35,496 bases of DNA from Planctomycetota bacterium (GCA_016873215.1 VGXU01000025.1:1-35496); one strand, 5' to 3'; shown: positions 16,616-28,112, counted from the first letter of the stretch. Numbers and translations: made by a program. Notes: generated from the sequence alone by a model not told the origin.

Positions 16616-19600
16616 TTATGTGCCCGGCGTAGGTGTGATTGCCTGCCAATTATTCGGGTCGTTGCCATATAATGCCGTATTTTTGCGGCCCAGCGATTTT
16701 CCGCCGCCGTCGGCGTCTATGGGCCACAAGTCAGGCTCAACGGGGTCCTCGCCGGGGTGCGAACCGTCGCTGTAGCCGACCCGTTCAACACGGATGTATT
16801 GGCGGGCGCCGAATTCATCCGTATCACCCGGCTTGCTCAGTTCAAGCTGTTCGCCGTCATTTGCCAGCCAGCCGCTGTATGGTCCGTAGATGATGCCGAC
16901 AGGAACACTGGGGTATCGCCAGCGAAATGCCGTCGGATTTTTGACAACCAGAATCTTGCCCCCGGCCGGTATCGCAACCACATTCGGCGGGCCTGCGAAT
17001 GTATAGTCAATGCCATTTGTAAATTTCCACGGCTGCTTTTCCGCAGCATCGTAAAGAGTCACAGGTGAACCACCGGCATTATAAAGTTCAATATATTCGT
17101 ACTCGTTATTGACATACGCTCCGCCCGCTGGCCAATTTGGGTGATACATTATTTCCGTAATGACAATCGGTCCAACCTTTGGATACGCATTTGCCGCTCC
17201 TGAGGTATTGTGGTCCATTGACACGAAATTATACGTATTGGTGCTGGCCTTGTAATGACGTCCCAATGACACACCTCTATCAGACGCTCCGAAATCCTCT
17301 TTTGCCCGATAACCGGTAAGTACATCATTGGAGTCTAATGCCGAAGCCAGGCAGACCATCTCGCCGTTCTCGCTGAGTGCGAAAGGAATAAGCCGGCCGG
17401 GGTCGGTTGCCAATTGGCCGAAATTCGCGGTTTCGGTAACAATCCAATACCCATGTCCTGCGATAACAGTTCCTGCCGCGAAGCGATATTTCAGCGGGTT
17501 TGTCTCGTTGTCGCTCAGATACCAGCCGCTGATATCAATCGTATTAGCCGTCGTATTATAAAGCTCAATCCAGTCGGGCGCGCTGTCATCTGAATGAGCC
17601 AGAACTTCATTAATCACAATCGAACCAGGATTGGGAATAATGCCGGAGTCGTCGGTGTCGGGAGAACCGTTCACGTAAGCGCTTGCCCGCCAAGACTCTT
17701 TTTCGCCCCAGCTGTTCACGTCCGGATTGGTCGGCTCTATAATCGTAAGAGAGTAACCATCACCGTCAACAATAGAACGCCAGCCGTCTTTGTATTCAAA
17801 ATCCAGTATTGGATTGCCCAGGGCGTCGTCTAATCGGATTCTTTCGCCGCCGTTGTCTAAGGAGCCGGTATATTGGCCCGCGATGTATTTACCCGTTCCG
17901 TATTTTGCTTCGAACGCATTTTTGTTCTTTACGACAAGGATATACTGATCCGCCGTAAGTATATTGGAGCCGAATGTGAAATCGATGCCTTTGTTAAACT
18001 TCACGCGGTTCAGGTTGATTGTACCAGTGCCGGTGTTCTTCAACTCGACATACTCAGTGCCGGGGTCATTGGGGTCGTTGGGATCATTTGGATGATACAT
18101 AATCTCTGTGATGCGGAGAGAATCTCTGATGTTGCCCACTTCATAGACCGCCTCGATGACTGTGCTCCACTCACTGGTGCTGCTCTTATAAATCCGGGAT
18201 TTAAGTTTTGTGCTTTGATTTATGTTGAAGCCTCCGGAATAAGCAATAGCAGTGGAGGAAACGGCCCCTGTAAATTGGGTGCGAGGGTCATTGCCGTCGA
18301 TTGTGTAGTAGATAGTTCCTCCGGATGCGCCGGGGTCTGTGATGGTGAACGTGTCGCTTGCAGAGACGTAGCCGCCGAATTTATAAGTGCCGTTTACGTT
18401 GAAAACGGGGGCGTCGATACTGGGGAAAAGTTTCGGATTCTTGCTGCGCAAAACTTTGATAATGGCGGATGAGTTAGCCATATTATGAATTTCCGGGATA
18501 TAGTGATTAACAACACAATCCCGCTCCGGAACCCAGGAATCCTCACGTGTGAAATAATAGTTGGGGCCGTGCGGAGGCGTTGGGTAATACGGATCGTCGA
18601 GGTTGTTCGGATTACTCGGTATCGGGAGGGCATTGCTGTAAGGCGTTTTCATCTTTGTATCGCCCCAGCGGGCAGATTCGGCAACGATGGCCTTGTCGAT
18701 CCTATTGGCTGCTTCGAGGTAGCGGTTCTGCGAGTTGGGGATATTGAGGGCTCCATCGTTAAAACAATGTTTCTGGACACGGTCGGCGAAAAGAAGGCGA
18801 AACTCAGCGCTTTTTCGCAGGTTCTGAAAGATTTTGCCGACACCGCTGGTGTTATCTATTCTGGAGGAGGCAAGGGTTTGATTGTCGAGGACTATTTCCT
18901 GGTCCCAGACGAAAAATCGCAACTTGCCATCGCCGCTGACCGGATTAGCGGCAGCAGAGCCGTTGTGGCTGGGCCAGTCCTCAGCGTCGGCGTAAAAGTG
19001 CAGGAACATATAGTCTGCAAAATTTTCAACGTCGATATAATTTTGGATTTCCAGATAACCGGCCTGGGAGGTTGGGTCAATCTGGCTGGCCACTTTGTTC
19101 CAGATGGGGCCCATACTGCCGGAGGAACCAAAATCCTTGTCAATTTCCCAATCCTCAGGCTGGCCTCCGAAATGCTCTGAAAGAAAATCATTGTCACCAA
19201 CCATCTCCGTGAGATTGTAGAGGCCAAAGTAAAGCCCGTTGACATAAAGTTGCACGAAATTACCATAGCTTGAGGGTTGCCCCATATCGTGGAAACTTTC
19301 CTTCATCCAGAAATCGCGGAGATACTGTGAATCATTGGGACGATAGCGGCTCGCCATCCAGGAAACAAGCCCCCATGAATCGGTGAAACTAGCGCGAAGG
19401 AGCAGTTTGTTGAAGTTCTCTACGGAAGATTCCGGGAAGAGCGGATAATTCAACTTGGCCGGACCGTATTGACTGGTGAACGTAAGCCTCAGGCTGTGTT
19501 TCTGCATACGCCAGGGTCGTCGGCTGGAACCGCCATGATTTTCGATTTTGCAGTCGTACTGAAAACCATGGGTACCGTTAATCGGAATGTATTCTATTGA

Positions 19601-20830
19601 GCACTTGTACTCGGTGAGTATGCTTGGGTTGGCCCAGAGTCCACTGGCATCACTGATAAAGTCGTCAGGCTTCATCGAGATACAGAACGTGGGGATGTCG
19701 AGCAGGGCATCTCGAATGGAGTATCCCGGCAGCGTGCTGGTGACGACCCGCTGGTCCATCTCGTAGTCGGATGGGACAATTCCGTTTCCACTGCCGTCAT
19801 TGTTGTTGACCTCTGCATTGTAACCCCAATTGCTCGGCCAGCCGGGTGGATTTGCCGGTTGCTGAGCCACGTCATCGATGAAAATGTAGGTATGAGTGAC
19901 TCGACTGGGCTTTTCACCCGCCTTATACGCTATCGCACGAAGACTCGTCGTGGTTCTAATCGGAATTCCGACACCGGGGGTATAGACCGTCCCGACCGTT
20001 TCACTGGGTTCTGTTCCATCCAGTGTATAGCGTATCGCAGCTCCATTGGTTTCACAGGCCAGCAATAAATCAAAATCGTTCTCATAGAAACCACGTTCGC
20101 GGCTGACCTCTATTTCGCTGACAAAATTGAAGTACGTATTGTCGTTGCCCGCCAGCGGAGTTGTAACGGCAAAATATCGCAGGTTGTCATCCGCATCGGG
20201 ATAACGCCCGTATGAAATGTTTGTTGCTTGTTCACCAAAGGTGATACTATCAATCAGCGTACTGCCATCGGCGGCAAACAATCCGATATCTTCGCCGCTG
20301 GCAGAGAGTTTGAAATTAGCGTGAAGCGGCCCGTCCTGAGTATCTTCGTCCGCCCATATTACTACAAAGCTCTTGGCCGGTACTGTGGTCTGCGCTGAAT
20401 ACCCCGAGGGAATCTGCCATTTTATTGGGTTACCAAGGTCATCTGTCAGATACATCCCTGCAAGGTTTATCGGTGTATCGCCGAAATTATAAATTTCAAT
20501 CCAATCGGCATACTCGCCCTGCGGGTCTTTAATGCCGCTGGCACTATTGTTGGAAGCCGCAAACTCATTAATAACGAGAGGAATGCCGCATTCCTGCCAA
20601 TGGACGGCTAAAACCGAAAAATCGACAATATCAATACCGTTTATTCCGTCGAAATCAGCGCAGCCGGGTTGAGGGCAATCGTCTATGTTAAGCCACTGGT
20701 CTGCGAAGACTAAAATGTCTTCCAAATTAACCTCACAGTCGCCATTGAGATCGCCTTCCGGGCATAGCTTGGCTGCAGCGAAATCAGCTAATAAGACAAG
20801 CACCGCCAGCAAAAGGATAAGTTTTCTCAT
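16616..20830 (-). CDS. Secreted CotH-domain protein with dockerin-like and lamin-tail domains
   Basis: This is 1404 residues. A signal peptide (1-20) is followed by two EF-hand-like dockerin repeats (about 26-80: GDLNGDCEVNLEDILVFADQ and ADFDGINGIDIVDFSVLAV) and a lamin-tail domain (about 85-225). A chitobiase-type beta domain (245-320, RYTLDGTEPSE) precedes a CotH domain (about 380-760, with FFVWDQEIVL at 639-648 in the position of the metal-binding motif). A second chitobiase-type domain (820-895, YYTIDGNDP) leads to three more lamin-tail domains (about 903-1010, 1070-1175, 1225-1345). CotH proteins include protein kinases, and lamin-tail domains are linked to surface or DNA binding. No C-terminal anchor is visible. 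A good promoter lies 28-57 bases upstream. Its C-terminal 95 or so codons are duplicated in the chimera at 14920-15636. Confidence 0.88.
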   Translation of the reverse strand: MRKLILLLAVLVLLADFAAAKLCPEGDLNGDCEVNLEDILVFADQWLNIDDCPQPGCADFDGINGIDIVDFSVLAVHWQECGIPLVINEFAASNNSASGIKDPQGEYADWIEIYNFGDTPINLAGMYLTDDLGNPIKWQIPSGYSAQTTVPAKSFVVIWADEDTQDGPLHANFKLSASGEDIGLFAADGSTLIDSITFGEQATNISYGRYPDADDNLRYFAVTTPLAGNDNTYFNFVSEIEVSRERGFYENDFDLLLACETNGAAIRYTLDGTEPSETVGTVYTPGVGIPIRTTTSLRAIAYKAGEKPSRVTHTYIFIDDVAQQPANPPGWPSNWGYNAEVNNNDGSGNGIVPSDYEMDQRVVTSTLPGYSIRDALLDIPTFCISMKPDDFISDASGLWANPSILTEYKCSIEYIPINGTHGFQYDCKIENHGGSSRRPWRMQKHSLRLTFTSQYGPAKLNYPLFPESSVENFNKLLLRASFTDSWGLVSWMASRYRPNDSQYLRDFWMKESFHDMGQPSSYGNFVQLYVNGLYFGLYNLTEMVGDNDFLSEHFGGQPEDWEIDKDFGSSGSMGPIWNKVASQIDPTSQAGYLEIQNYIDVENFADYMFLHFYADAEDWPSHNGSAAANPVSGDGKLRFFVWDQEIVLDNQTLASSRIDNTSGVGKIFQNLRKSAEFRLLFADRVQKHCFNDGALNIPNSQNRYLEAANRIDKAIVAESARWGDTKMKTPYSNALPIPSNPNNLDDPYYPTPPHGPNYYFTREDSWVPERDCVVNHYIPEIHNMANSSAIIKVLRSKNPKLFPSIDAPVFNVNGTYKFGGYVSASDTFTITDPGASGGTIYYTIDGNDPRTQFTGAVSSTAIAYSGGFNINQSTKLKSRIYKSSTSEWSTVIEAVYEVGNIRDSLRITEIMYHPNDPNDPNDPGTEYVELKNTGTGTINLNRVKFNKGIDFTFGSNILTADQYILVVKNKNAFEAKYGTGKYIAGQYTGSLDNGGERIRLDDALGNPILDFEYKDGWRSIVDGDGYSLTIIEPTNPDVNSWGEKESWRASAYVNGSPDTDDSGIIPNPGSIVINEVLAHSDDSAPDWIELYNTTANTIDISGWYLSDNETNPLKYRFAAGTVIAGHGYWIVTETANFGQLATDPGRLIPFALSENGEMVCLASALDSNDVLTGYRAKEDFGASDRGVSLGRHYKASTNTYNFVSMDHNTSGAANAYPKVGPIVITEIMYHPNWPAGGAYVNNEYEYIELYNAGGSPVTLYDAAEKQPWKFTNGIDYTFAGPPNVVAIPAGGKILVVKNPTAFRWRYPSVPVGIIYGPYSGWLANDGEQLELSKPGDTDEFGARQYIRVERVGYSDGSHPGEDPVEPDLWPIDADGGGKSLGRKNTALYGNDPNNWQAITPTPGT

Positions 20831-20857
20831 AGTTTCGAAGTCCCCACAGATTTTCCT

Positions 20858-20887
20858 ATTTTAACAAATTCATGACAGGAAAGTCAA
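20858..20887 (-). promoter_or_regulatory. Sigma-70 promoter for CotH/LTD gene
   Basis: TTGACT (20882-20887) and TAAAAT (20858-20863) are 18 bases apart on the minus strand, a 5/6 match in both boxes. Initiation near 20851 would leave a short leader of about 20 bases before the ATG at 20830. Confidence 0.6.
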
Positions 20888-21077
20888 CCCAGAATACGAG
20901 ATTTTTTGTCTATTATAGTTAAGATAAAAAATTGCCCTGCAAAATGTATAAAAAAAACAAGACAAGTGCTTTGTTGACAACCCCTTATCACACAAACGAT
21001 GGAATCCATAATACACTTTAAAAAAGTCTAAAAACAGCGATGGCCGGCAAGGGGAACCTTGCAGGCCGTCATAAAAT

Positions 21078-21111
21078 AGGAGAGCCTCGGTACTTTTCAG
21101 TACCGAGGCTC
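21078..21111 (-). terminator. rRNA operon terminator
   Basis: A perfect 12-bp stem (21082-21093 with 21100-21111) with a 6-base loop lies immediately after the 5S gene on the minus strand, followed by a modest T-rich run (TCCTATTTTA). Confidence 0.8.
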
Positions 21112-21116
21112 ATAAT

Positions 21117-21223
21117 CCTGGCAATCACCTACTTTCACCCCGAAGGACTATCATCGGCCGTACGGGCTTAGCTTCTGAGTTCGGAATGGGATCAGGCGTT
21201 TCCCCGTATGTAAGGTCACCAGG
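21117..21223 (-). rRNA. rrf: 5S ribosomal RNA
   Basis: About 107 bases on the minus strand. The ends CCTGGTGACC and GGTGATTGCCAGG pair to form helix I. The middle contains the conserved CCCATTCCGAACTCAGAAG loop and the GGTGAAAGTAGG-type 3' region. It follows 23S by roughly 110 bases in the usual 23S-5S order. Confidence 0.95.
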
Positions 21224-21334
21224 AAGTTTGGTATCGGTCGCGGAGACCGAAAATTTCAAAACATAGCGGATGCGACTTAAGCGCTTACTGATGCCACACC
21301 TGTGTGCAGCGTCAGCGCACAATCTTTGATTGAT

Positions 21335-24287
<2,953 letters not shown>

Positions 24288-24474
24288 ATATCAATCGAAG
24301 ATTGACTGGCCGCCGCTGACAAACTCAGTTGAGCTTGTCGTGCACAGGTTTATGGCACATAATTAAGCGCTAATTGTAGATTGTTGAAGATAAACAACCC
24401 GGTAATACAAAACACAACACAAAAATGAGAGATTGTCCATCTTACAATCTAAAATATCGCATCCGCTATGTACT

Positions 24475-24486
24475 TGTCAAAGAGCA
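24475..24486 (-). promoter_or_regulatory. boxA antitermination site before 23S
   Basis: On the minus strand the sequence TGCTCTTTGACA closely matches the bacterial rRNA boxA (TGCTCTTTAACA), to which NusB-S10 binds. It lies between tRNA-Ala and 23S, the conserved spacer location. Confidence 0.75.
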
Positions 24487-24549
24487 ATCTATATTCGTCG
24501 GCTTCGTCAAAAACCCGAAACCGTCCGATTCTATTTCATTGCTTCCAAA

Positions 24550-24622
24550 TGGAGACGATGGGAGTCGAACCCACGACCTCTGGCTTGCAAAGCCGGCGCT
24601 CTCCCAACTGAGCTACGTCCCC
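24550..24622 (-). tRNA. tRNA-Ala (anticodon TGC)
   Basis: A 73-base cloverleaf. The acceptor GGGGACG pairs with CGTCTCC (one G-T), the D arm is GCTCAGTTGGGAGAGC, and the anticodon stem-loop is CCGGCTTTGCAAGCCAG with TGC. The T arm is GTGGGTTCGACTCCCAT, with discriminator A. CCA is not encoded. It is second in the spacer pair upstream of 23S. Confidence 0.96.
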
Positions 24623-24636
24623 GAACCCTTGATTCA

Positions 24637-24688
24637 GTTTTGAGTTCTAAGTAAGTTTTTAGTTTTGAATTAATTAGGAACTCAAAAC
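24637..24688. repeat. 11-bp inverted repeat in tRNA spacer
   Basis: Perfect arms 24637-24647 and 24678-24688 flank a 30-base AT-rich loop between the two tRNA genes. The text (ACTCAAAACTCAA-type) resembles the AT-rich filler seen near 27970 and 28870. It could form a processing stem in the precursor. Confidence 0.5.
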
Positions 24689-24707
24689 TCAACACTCAAA
24701 ACTATAC

Positions 24708-24782
<75 letters not shown>

Positions 24783-24863
24783 GACTATTCAGCCGTTTTC
24801 GACTCGAACACCGCTGTCTTACCGACCAGTCGGCTCTCAAGACTCAACCATCCTATCCACTTA

Positions 24864-24874
24864 TTCAAAGAGCA
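24864..24874 (-). promoter_or_regulatory. boxA in rRNA leader
   Basis: On the minus strand the sequence TGCTCTTTGAA matches boxA and overlaps the last T of the hairpin's T-tract just upstream. It lies about 80 bases before tRNA-Ile, the leader position where antitermination complexes load. Confidence 0.65.
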
Positions 24875-24911
24875 AAAAAAAATGTCGCTGCTCATGCGGG
24901 TCAGCGACATT
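24874..24911 (-). terminator. Leader hairpin with T9 tract (attenuator candidate)
   Basis: A perfect 10-bp stem (24881-24890 with 24902-24911), an 11-base loop and nine consecutive T on the minus strand form a textbook intrinsic terminator. It lies downstream of both candidate rRNA promoters, so rRNA transcripts must pass it. It could also stop readthrough from metX-metW. Confidence 0.75.
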
Positions 24912-24925
24912 GCTGAAAGTTCGAG

Positions 24926-24954
24926 AGTCTATTGACTCACCGCTAAGCAGTCAA
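24926..24954 (-). promoter_or_regulatory. rRNA operon promoter P2
   Basis: TTGACT (24949-24954) and TAGACT (24926-24931) are 17 bases apart on the minus strand, preceded by an A/T-rich tract that resembles an UP element. Initiation is expected about 15 bases before the leader hairpin. Confidence 0.6.
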
Positions 24955-25135
24955 GTTAAAAATTTCGTTTTTCTCAGGATTTTTCTCAACCCTTTATTCG
25001 TCCCTTGTTTTTCTTCCCGACGCCTATTGCCGGGCTTGCGAGGCCTACTCCCTTACTGTACGGCCAATCGCAGGACGTTTCTATTTCTTTCCATACCCTT
25101 ACACCCTGTTTTTACAATTCCTGTCGAGAAATAAC

Positions 25136-25163
25136 AGTTTATCCAAACGCGGACATACGTCAA
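25136..25163 (-). promoter_or_regulatory. rRNA operon promoter P1 candidate
   Basis: TTGACG (25158-25163) and TAAACT (25136-25141) are 16 bases apart on the minus strand, with an A/T-rich stretch just upstream. With P2 this would give the tandem promoter layout common for rRNA operons. Confidence 0.45.
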
Positions 25164-25334
25164 GCGATTTTTTATGAAAATTTCATCAAAATTTTTGCCG
25201 AAATCTTAACTCTTTATTTCCAATATAGTTAAGACATATTTCAAAAAGACTGTTCCCAGAGTCCCCCTTTCTCCGATTCAGATACCCGCATATCCTTAAA
25301 AAAACGGAGTCGGCCGAAAAATTCCCCTCCTGTT

Positions 25335-27146
25335 TCAGCCGTTCTGGTATTTGCTGGTCACATACACGGCCTGGGAGGCCAGCAGATTGGGCCATAACTT
25401 GACCGCGATAGTGCTGAATCGGCTCAGCGGAATTTTCTTTTCAATATAAATATTCAACTCGGCGCAGAAGCAGTCGAAATCCTTAATCGAGAAGAAATGG
25501 ATGTTCGGCGAATTATACCAGCGAAACGGCAACTGTTTGGTCTGCGGCGCCCGGCCGGTCAATGCCAACTGCAGCCGGCAGCCCCAGTGTGCAAAATTGG
25601 GAAAGCTGACAATGACTTTTTTGCCGATACGCAGCAATTCCCGGATGACTTTTTCCGGGTCGCGCAGCGTCTGCAGCGTCTGCGACAGAATCACGTAATC
25701 AAAAGTGTCCGTCGCAAATTGCGATAACCCCCGTTCAATGTCCCGATGCAAAACCGACAAACACCGCCCGACGCAATGCACCACGAGGTCTTCGTCCAGT
25801 TCGATGCCCAGTCCGTCAACATTTTTATCCGCAATCAGACGTGACAGCAGTTCGCCGTCGCCGCAGCCCATATCCAGTACCCGGCTGTTCGGCGTAATGA
25901 CCGCATCAATTAATTCATAATCCACACGCGCCCTTTTGGAACATTCAAAGGTTTTCAAATGCTTAGATGGAGTTTTTTCGCAAAGACACTTCTGTCCCGT
26001 GCGGATGCGATATTGCGTGGACTTCAGAAATCCCGCGATGAGTTTGTCCTGCGACGGACATTCCAGCAGAAAGGCGTCATGGCCGTAAGGCGAATGAATA
26101 TTGCAGTACGTCACATCTTTGCCTTCGGCGCTCAAAACATCAACAATTTCTTCGGATTGCGTTGGCGTGAACAGCCAGTCACTCGAAAAACTGATGACCA
26201 GAAACCGGCTGTGAATCCCGGCAAACGCGTTTTGCAGCGTCCCATACGCGCGTGTCAAATCGAAATAGTCCATCGCCTTGGTAATATACAGATAACTGTT
26301 GGCGTCGAACCGCTCGACAAAACTCTGACCCTGATAATCCAGGTACGTCTCGACCGCAAATTCGGAATCAAAATCGTATTTATATTTTTCCGCCTCGTAG
26401 AGTTCCCGTCCGAATTTTTCGCGCATCGACTGCTCGGACAAATAGGTGATATGACCAATCATCCGGGCAATGCCCAAGCCGCGGGCGGGAGCTTTATCAT
26501 CGCGATACTGACCGTCGCTGAAATTCGGGTCGCCGAGGATGGCGTTTCGTCCCACCGCGTCGAATGCGATGGATTGGGTGTTGAGCCGCGTCGTTGCGGC
26601 AATACAGATTGCCGAATCCACCAGTTCCGGATACGCAATCGCCCATTGCAGCACCTGCATCCCGCCCATGGACCCGCCGATGACGCTCAGTAGGCGAGGG
26701 ATGTCGAGTTTGTCCAAAAGCAGTTTCTGGACTTTGACAATGTCTTCAATGGTAATAATTGGAAAGTCCAGGCCGTACCGCTTTCCTGTGGCCGGGTTGA
26801 TATCGGATGGGCCGGTCGTGCCGCTGCATCCGCCGAGGAAGTTGGAACAGATGACAAAGTATTTATTGGTATCGATGGGTTTTCCCGGCCCGACCATAAT
26901 ATCCCACCAGCCGGGCTTGCGGTCGTTGGGACTGTGATAGCCCGCAACATGGGCGTCGCCCGACAGCGCATGGCAAACCAGCACAACATTGTCTTTTTCC
27001 GCCGACAACTGCCCATACGTTTCATACGCCACATCGATCGGGCCCAACGTCTTGCCCGATTGCAAAACAAGCGGGCTGTCCTGCTCAATTACACGAACCT
27101 TGCGACTTTCGACGATGCCAACAGAATTTTTCAGGTCTTTTTCCAT
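25335..27146 (-). CDS. metXW: Bifunctional MetX-MetW: homoserine O-acyltransferase fused to methyltransferase-like domain
   Basis: This is 603 residues from the ATG at 27146; another ATG at 27221 is possible and neither has a clear ribosome site. Residues 1-375 are MetX: YETYG, HALSGDAHVAG, the nucleophile elbow GGSMGGMQ (Ser159), Asp in SSDWLF (323) and His in GHDAFLLE (356). Residues of roughly 405-603 are MetW: SAM-type motif LDMGCGDGELLSRL, then FDYVILSQTLQTL and SFPNFAHWGCR. MetX acylates homoserine in methionine synthesis, using acetyl- or succinyl-CoA, which I cannot decide. MetW is usually a separate adjacent gene that supports MetX activity, so the fusion fits that partnership. The gene is upstream of and codirectional with the rRNA operon. 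Confidence 0.93.
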   Translation of the reverse strand: MEKDLKNSVGIVESRKVRVIEQDSPLVLQSGKTLGPIDVAYETYGQLSAEKDNVVLVCHALSGDAHVAGYHSPNDRKPGWWDIMVGPGKPIDTNKYFVICSNFLGGCSGTTGPSDINPATGKRYGLDFPIITIEDIVKVQKLLLDKLDIPRLLSVIGGSMGGMQVLQWAIAYPELVDSAICIAATTRLNTQSIAFDAVGRNAILGDPNFSDGQYRDDKAPARGLGIARMIGHITYLSEQSMREKFGRELYEAEKYKYDFDSEFAVETYLDYQGQSFVERFDANSYLYITKAMDYFDLTRAYGTLQNAFAGIHSRFLVISFSSDWLFTPTQSEEIVDVLSAEGKDVTYCNIHSPYGHDAFLLECPSQDKLIAGFLKSTQYRIRTGQKCLCEKTPSKHLKTFECSKRARVDYELIDAVITPNSRVLDMGCGDGELLSRLIADKNVDGLGIELDEDLVVHCVGRCLSVLHRDIERGLSQFATDTFDYVILSQTLQTLRDPEKVIRELLRIGKKVIVSFPNFAHWGCRLQLALTGRAPQTKQLPFRWYNSPNIHFFSIKDFDCFCAELNIYIEKKIPLSRFSTIAVKLWPNLLASQAVYVTSKYQNG

Positions 27147-27399
27147 TTGAGAAATTGTAAATCGCTTTCGGTCGCTTGTAAAGAGAGTAGCTTTGTTAAT
27201 AGAGATTGGGAATAGTTGCATTAAACGCGATTAAACACAACAATTCATACCCACTTTCAGAGCTGTAAAGTTGAAAATTCGAACGTTATCTCTGAATTTT
27301 CAATATGCCTCTCATACCGCCAAAACAACGCCAATACAAGATATGTGTAGTCTTTTTAGTTAAATATTTTGTTTTTCGACAAAATTTCCCTTGCTACTC

Positions 27400-27427
27400 T
27401 TGAACTTTTTTCTGATAATTATACTAT
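27400..27427 (+). promoter_or_regulatory. Candidate promoter for Rrf2 gene
   Basis: TTGAAC (27400-27405) and TACTAT (27422-27427) are 16 bases apart; an overlapping TATACT gives a shorter spacing. Initiation near 27435 would leave about 120 bases of leader. Confidence 0.35.
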
Positions 27428-27507
27428 ACAGAGGAAGCTAAGATAGAATTCGACGTTTGCCCGTTAAAAATCGACTCAGAAGACAACGTCCGATAGAACG
27501 TAGAAGT

Positions 27508-27523
27508 TTGTAACGGTTTACAA
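27508..27523. promoter_or_regulatory. Palindrome, possible Rrf2 operator
   Basis: TTGTAA, four bases, TTACAA form a perfect inverted repeat 34 bases before the Rrf2 start codon. Rrf2-family regulators bind such palindromes and often regulate themselves, so this is a candidate autoregulatory site. Confidence 0.45.
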
Positions 27524-27556
27524 TAACTTTATTCCCTATATTCAGGAGGTCTGAAT

Positions 27557-27958
27557 ATGAAAATCAGCAGATCAACCGGTTACGCTCTCGTAGCGGTTGG
27601 CTACATCGCAATGAACTATAAAGAAGGTGCGGTGCTGGCGGCCCGAATCTCCAAGGAATACACCATCCCGCTCGAATACCTGCTCAAGATTCTGCAGCAG
27701 CTGGTTCGGGCTAACGTGCTTCGCAGCAAGCGCGGCCCGCGCGGCGGATTTTTCCTGGCCCGCCCGGCCGAGAATATTACGCTTCTGGAAATCATCGAAG
27801 CCGTGGATGGCCCGCTGCACAGCCATCTGCATCTGGCCGAGCAGACGAATAATGCGCCGTTCAGCATGAAAATGGAAGACGTCTGCCGCAAAGCCACCGA
27901 CGAGGTGAAAGCGATTTACGAAAGAGCCAAACTCAGCAAGATGCTCGGCTGGGAATAA
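27557..27958 (+). CDS. Rrf2-family transcriptional regulator
   Basis: This is a 133-residue protein with AGGAGG 7 bases before the ATG. The N-terminal winged helix shows the Rrf2 pattern: MKISRSTGYALVAVGYIA, IPLEYLLKILQQLVRANVLRS, then the wing RGPRGGFFLARPAENITLLEIIEAVDG. IscR and NsrR use three clustered Cys in the next segment for an Fe-S cluster. Here that segment is His-rich (LHSHLHLAEQ) with a single Cys (EDVCRKA), so a classical cluster is unlikely. Targets are unknown. The MazG-like gene lies downstream beyond a strong terminator, so the gene is probably monocistronic. Confidence 0.9.
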   Translation: MKISRSTGYALVAVGYIAMNYKEGAVLAARISKEYTIPLEYLLKILQQLVRANVLRSKRGPRGGFFLARPAENITLLEIIEAVDGPLHSHLHLAEQTNNAPFSMKMEDVCRKATDEVKAIYERAKLSKMLGWE

Positions 27959-28016
27959 CGAAAAATCAAAAGTTAAAAATCAAAACTCAAAATTCAGGAC
28001 AGCCCTTTGGGCTGAA
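27958..28016 (+). repeat. AT-rich AAAGTTAAAAATCAAAA repeat segment
   Basis: The segment has AAAAGTTAAAAATCAAAA, then CAAAATT, then GGACAGCC and a short GGCTG complement. A clearly related segment lies at 28862-28920. Both end in the same small GGACAGCC...GGCTG hairpin. Confidence 0.6.
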
Positions 28017-28083
28017 CTATAATAACGGGTTTTTGATCTTGATTTTAATTTGCCTGTGGCTTTATAACTGTTTCGACTAATGT

Positions 28084-28112
28084 CAGGTGGGCATTTAGCC
28101 CACCTGTTTTTT
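28084..28112 (+). terminator. Intrinsic terminator after Rrf2 gene
   Basis: A perfect 9-bp GC-rich stem (CAGGTGGGC/GCCCACCTG) with a 5-base loop is followed by six T on the plus strand. Confidence 0.85.

Larger units (their letters stand above)
24783..25334. other. rRNA operon leader and promoter region; no 16S gene
   Basis: This 552-base stretch lies between metX-metW and tRNA-Ile. It holds the two promoter candidates, the leader hairpin and boxA. A 16S gene (about 1500 bases) would normally lie here and is plainly absent. Confidence 0.8.
27147..27556. other. Divergent promoter region metXW / rrf2
   Basis: About 410 bases that contain the Rrf2 promoter candidate and palindrome described separately. 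The metXW promoter was not identified. I recognise no methionine riboswitch here; the SAM-I core motifs are not visible. Confidence 0.5.

Noticed and set aside
25959-26693. 244-codon open frame antisense to metXW
   Set aside because: It lies opposite clear MetX motifs and has no ribosome site.
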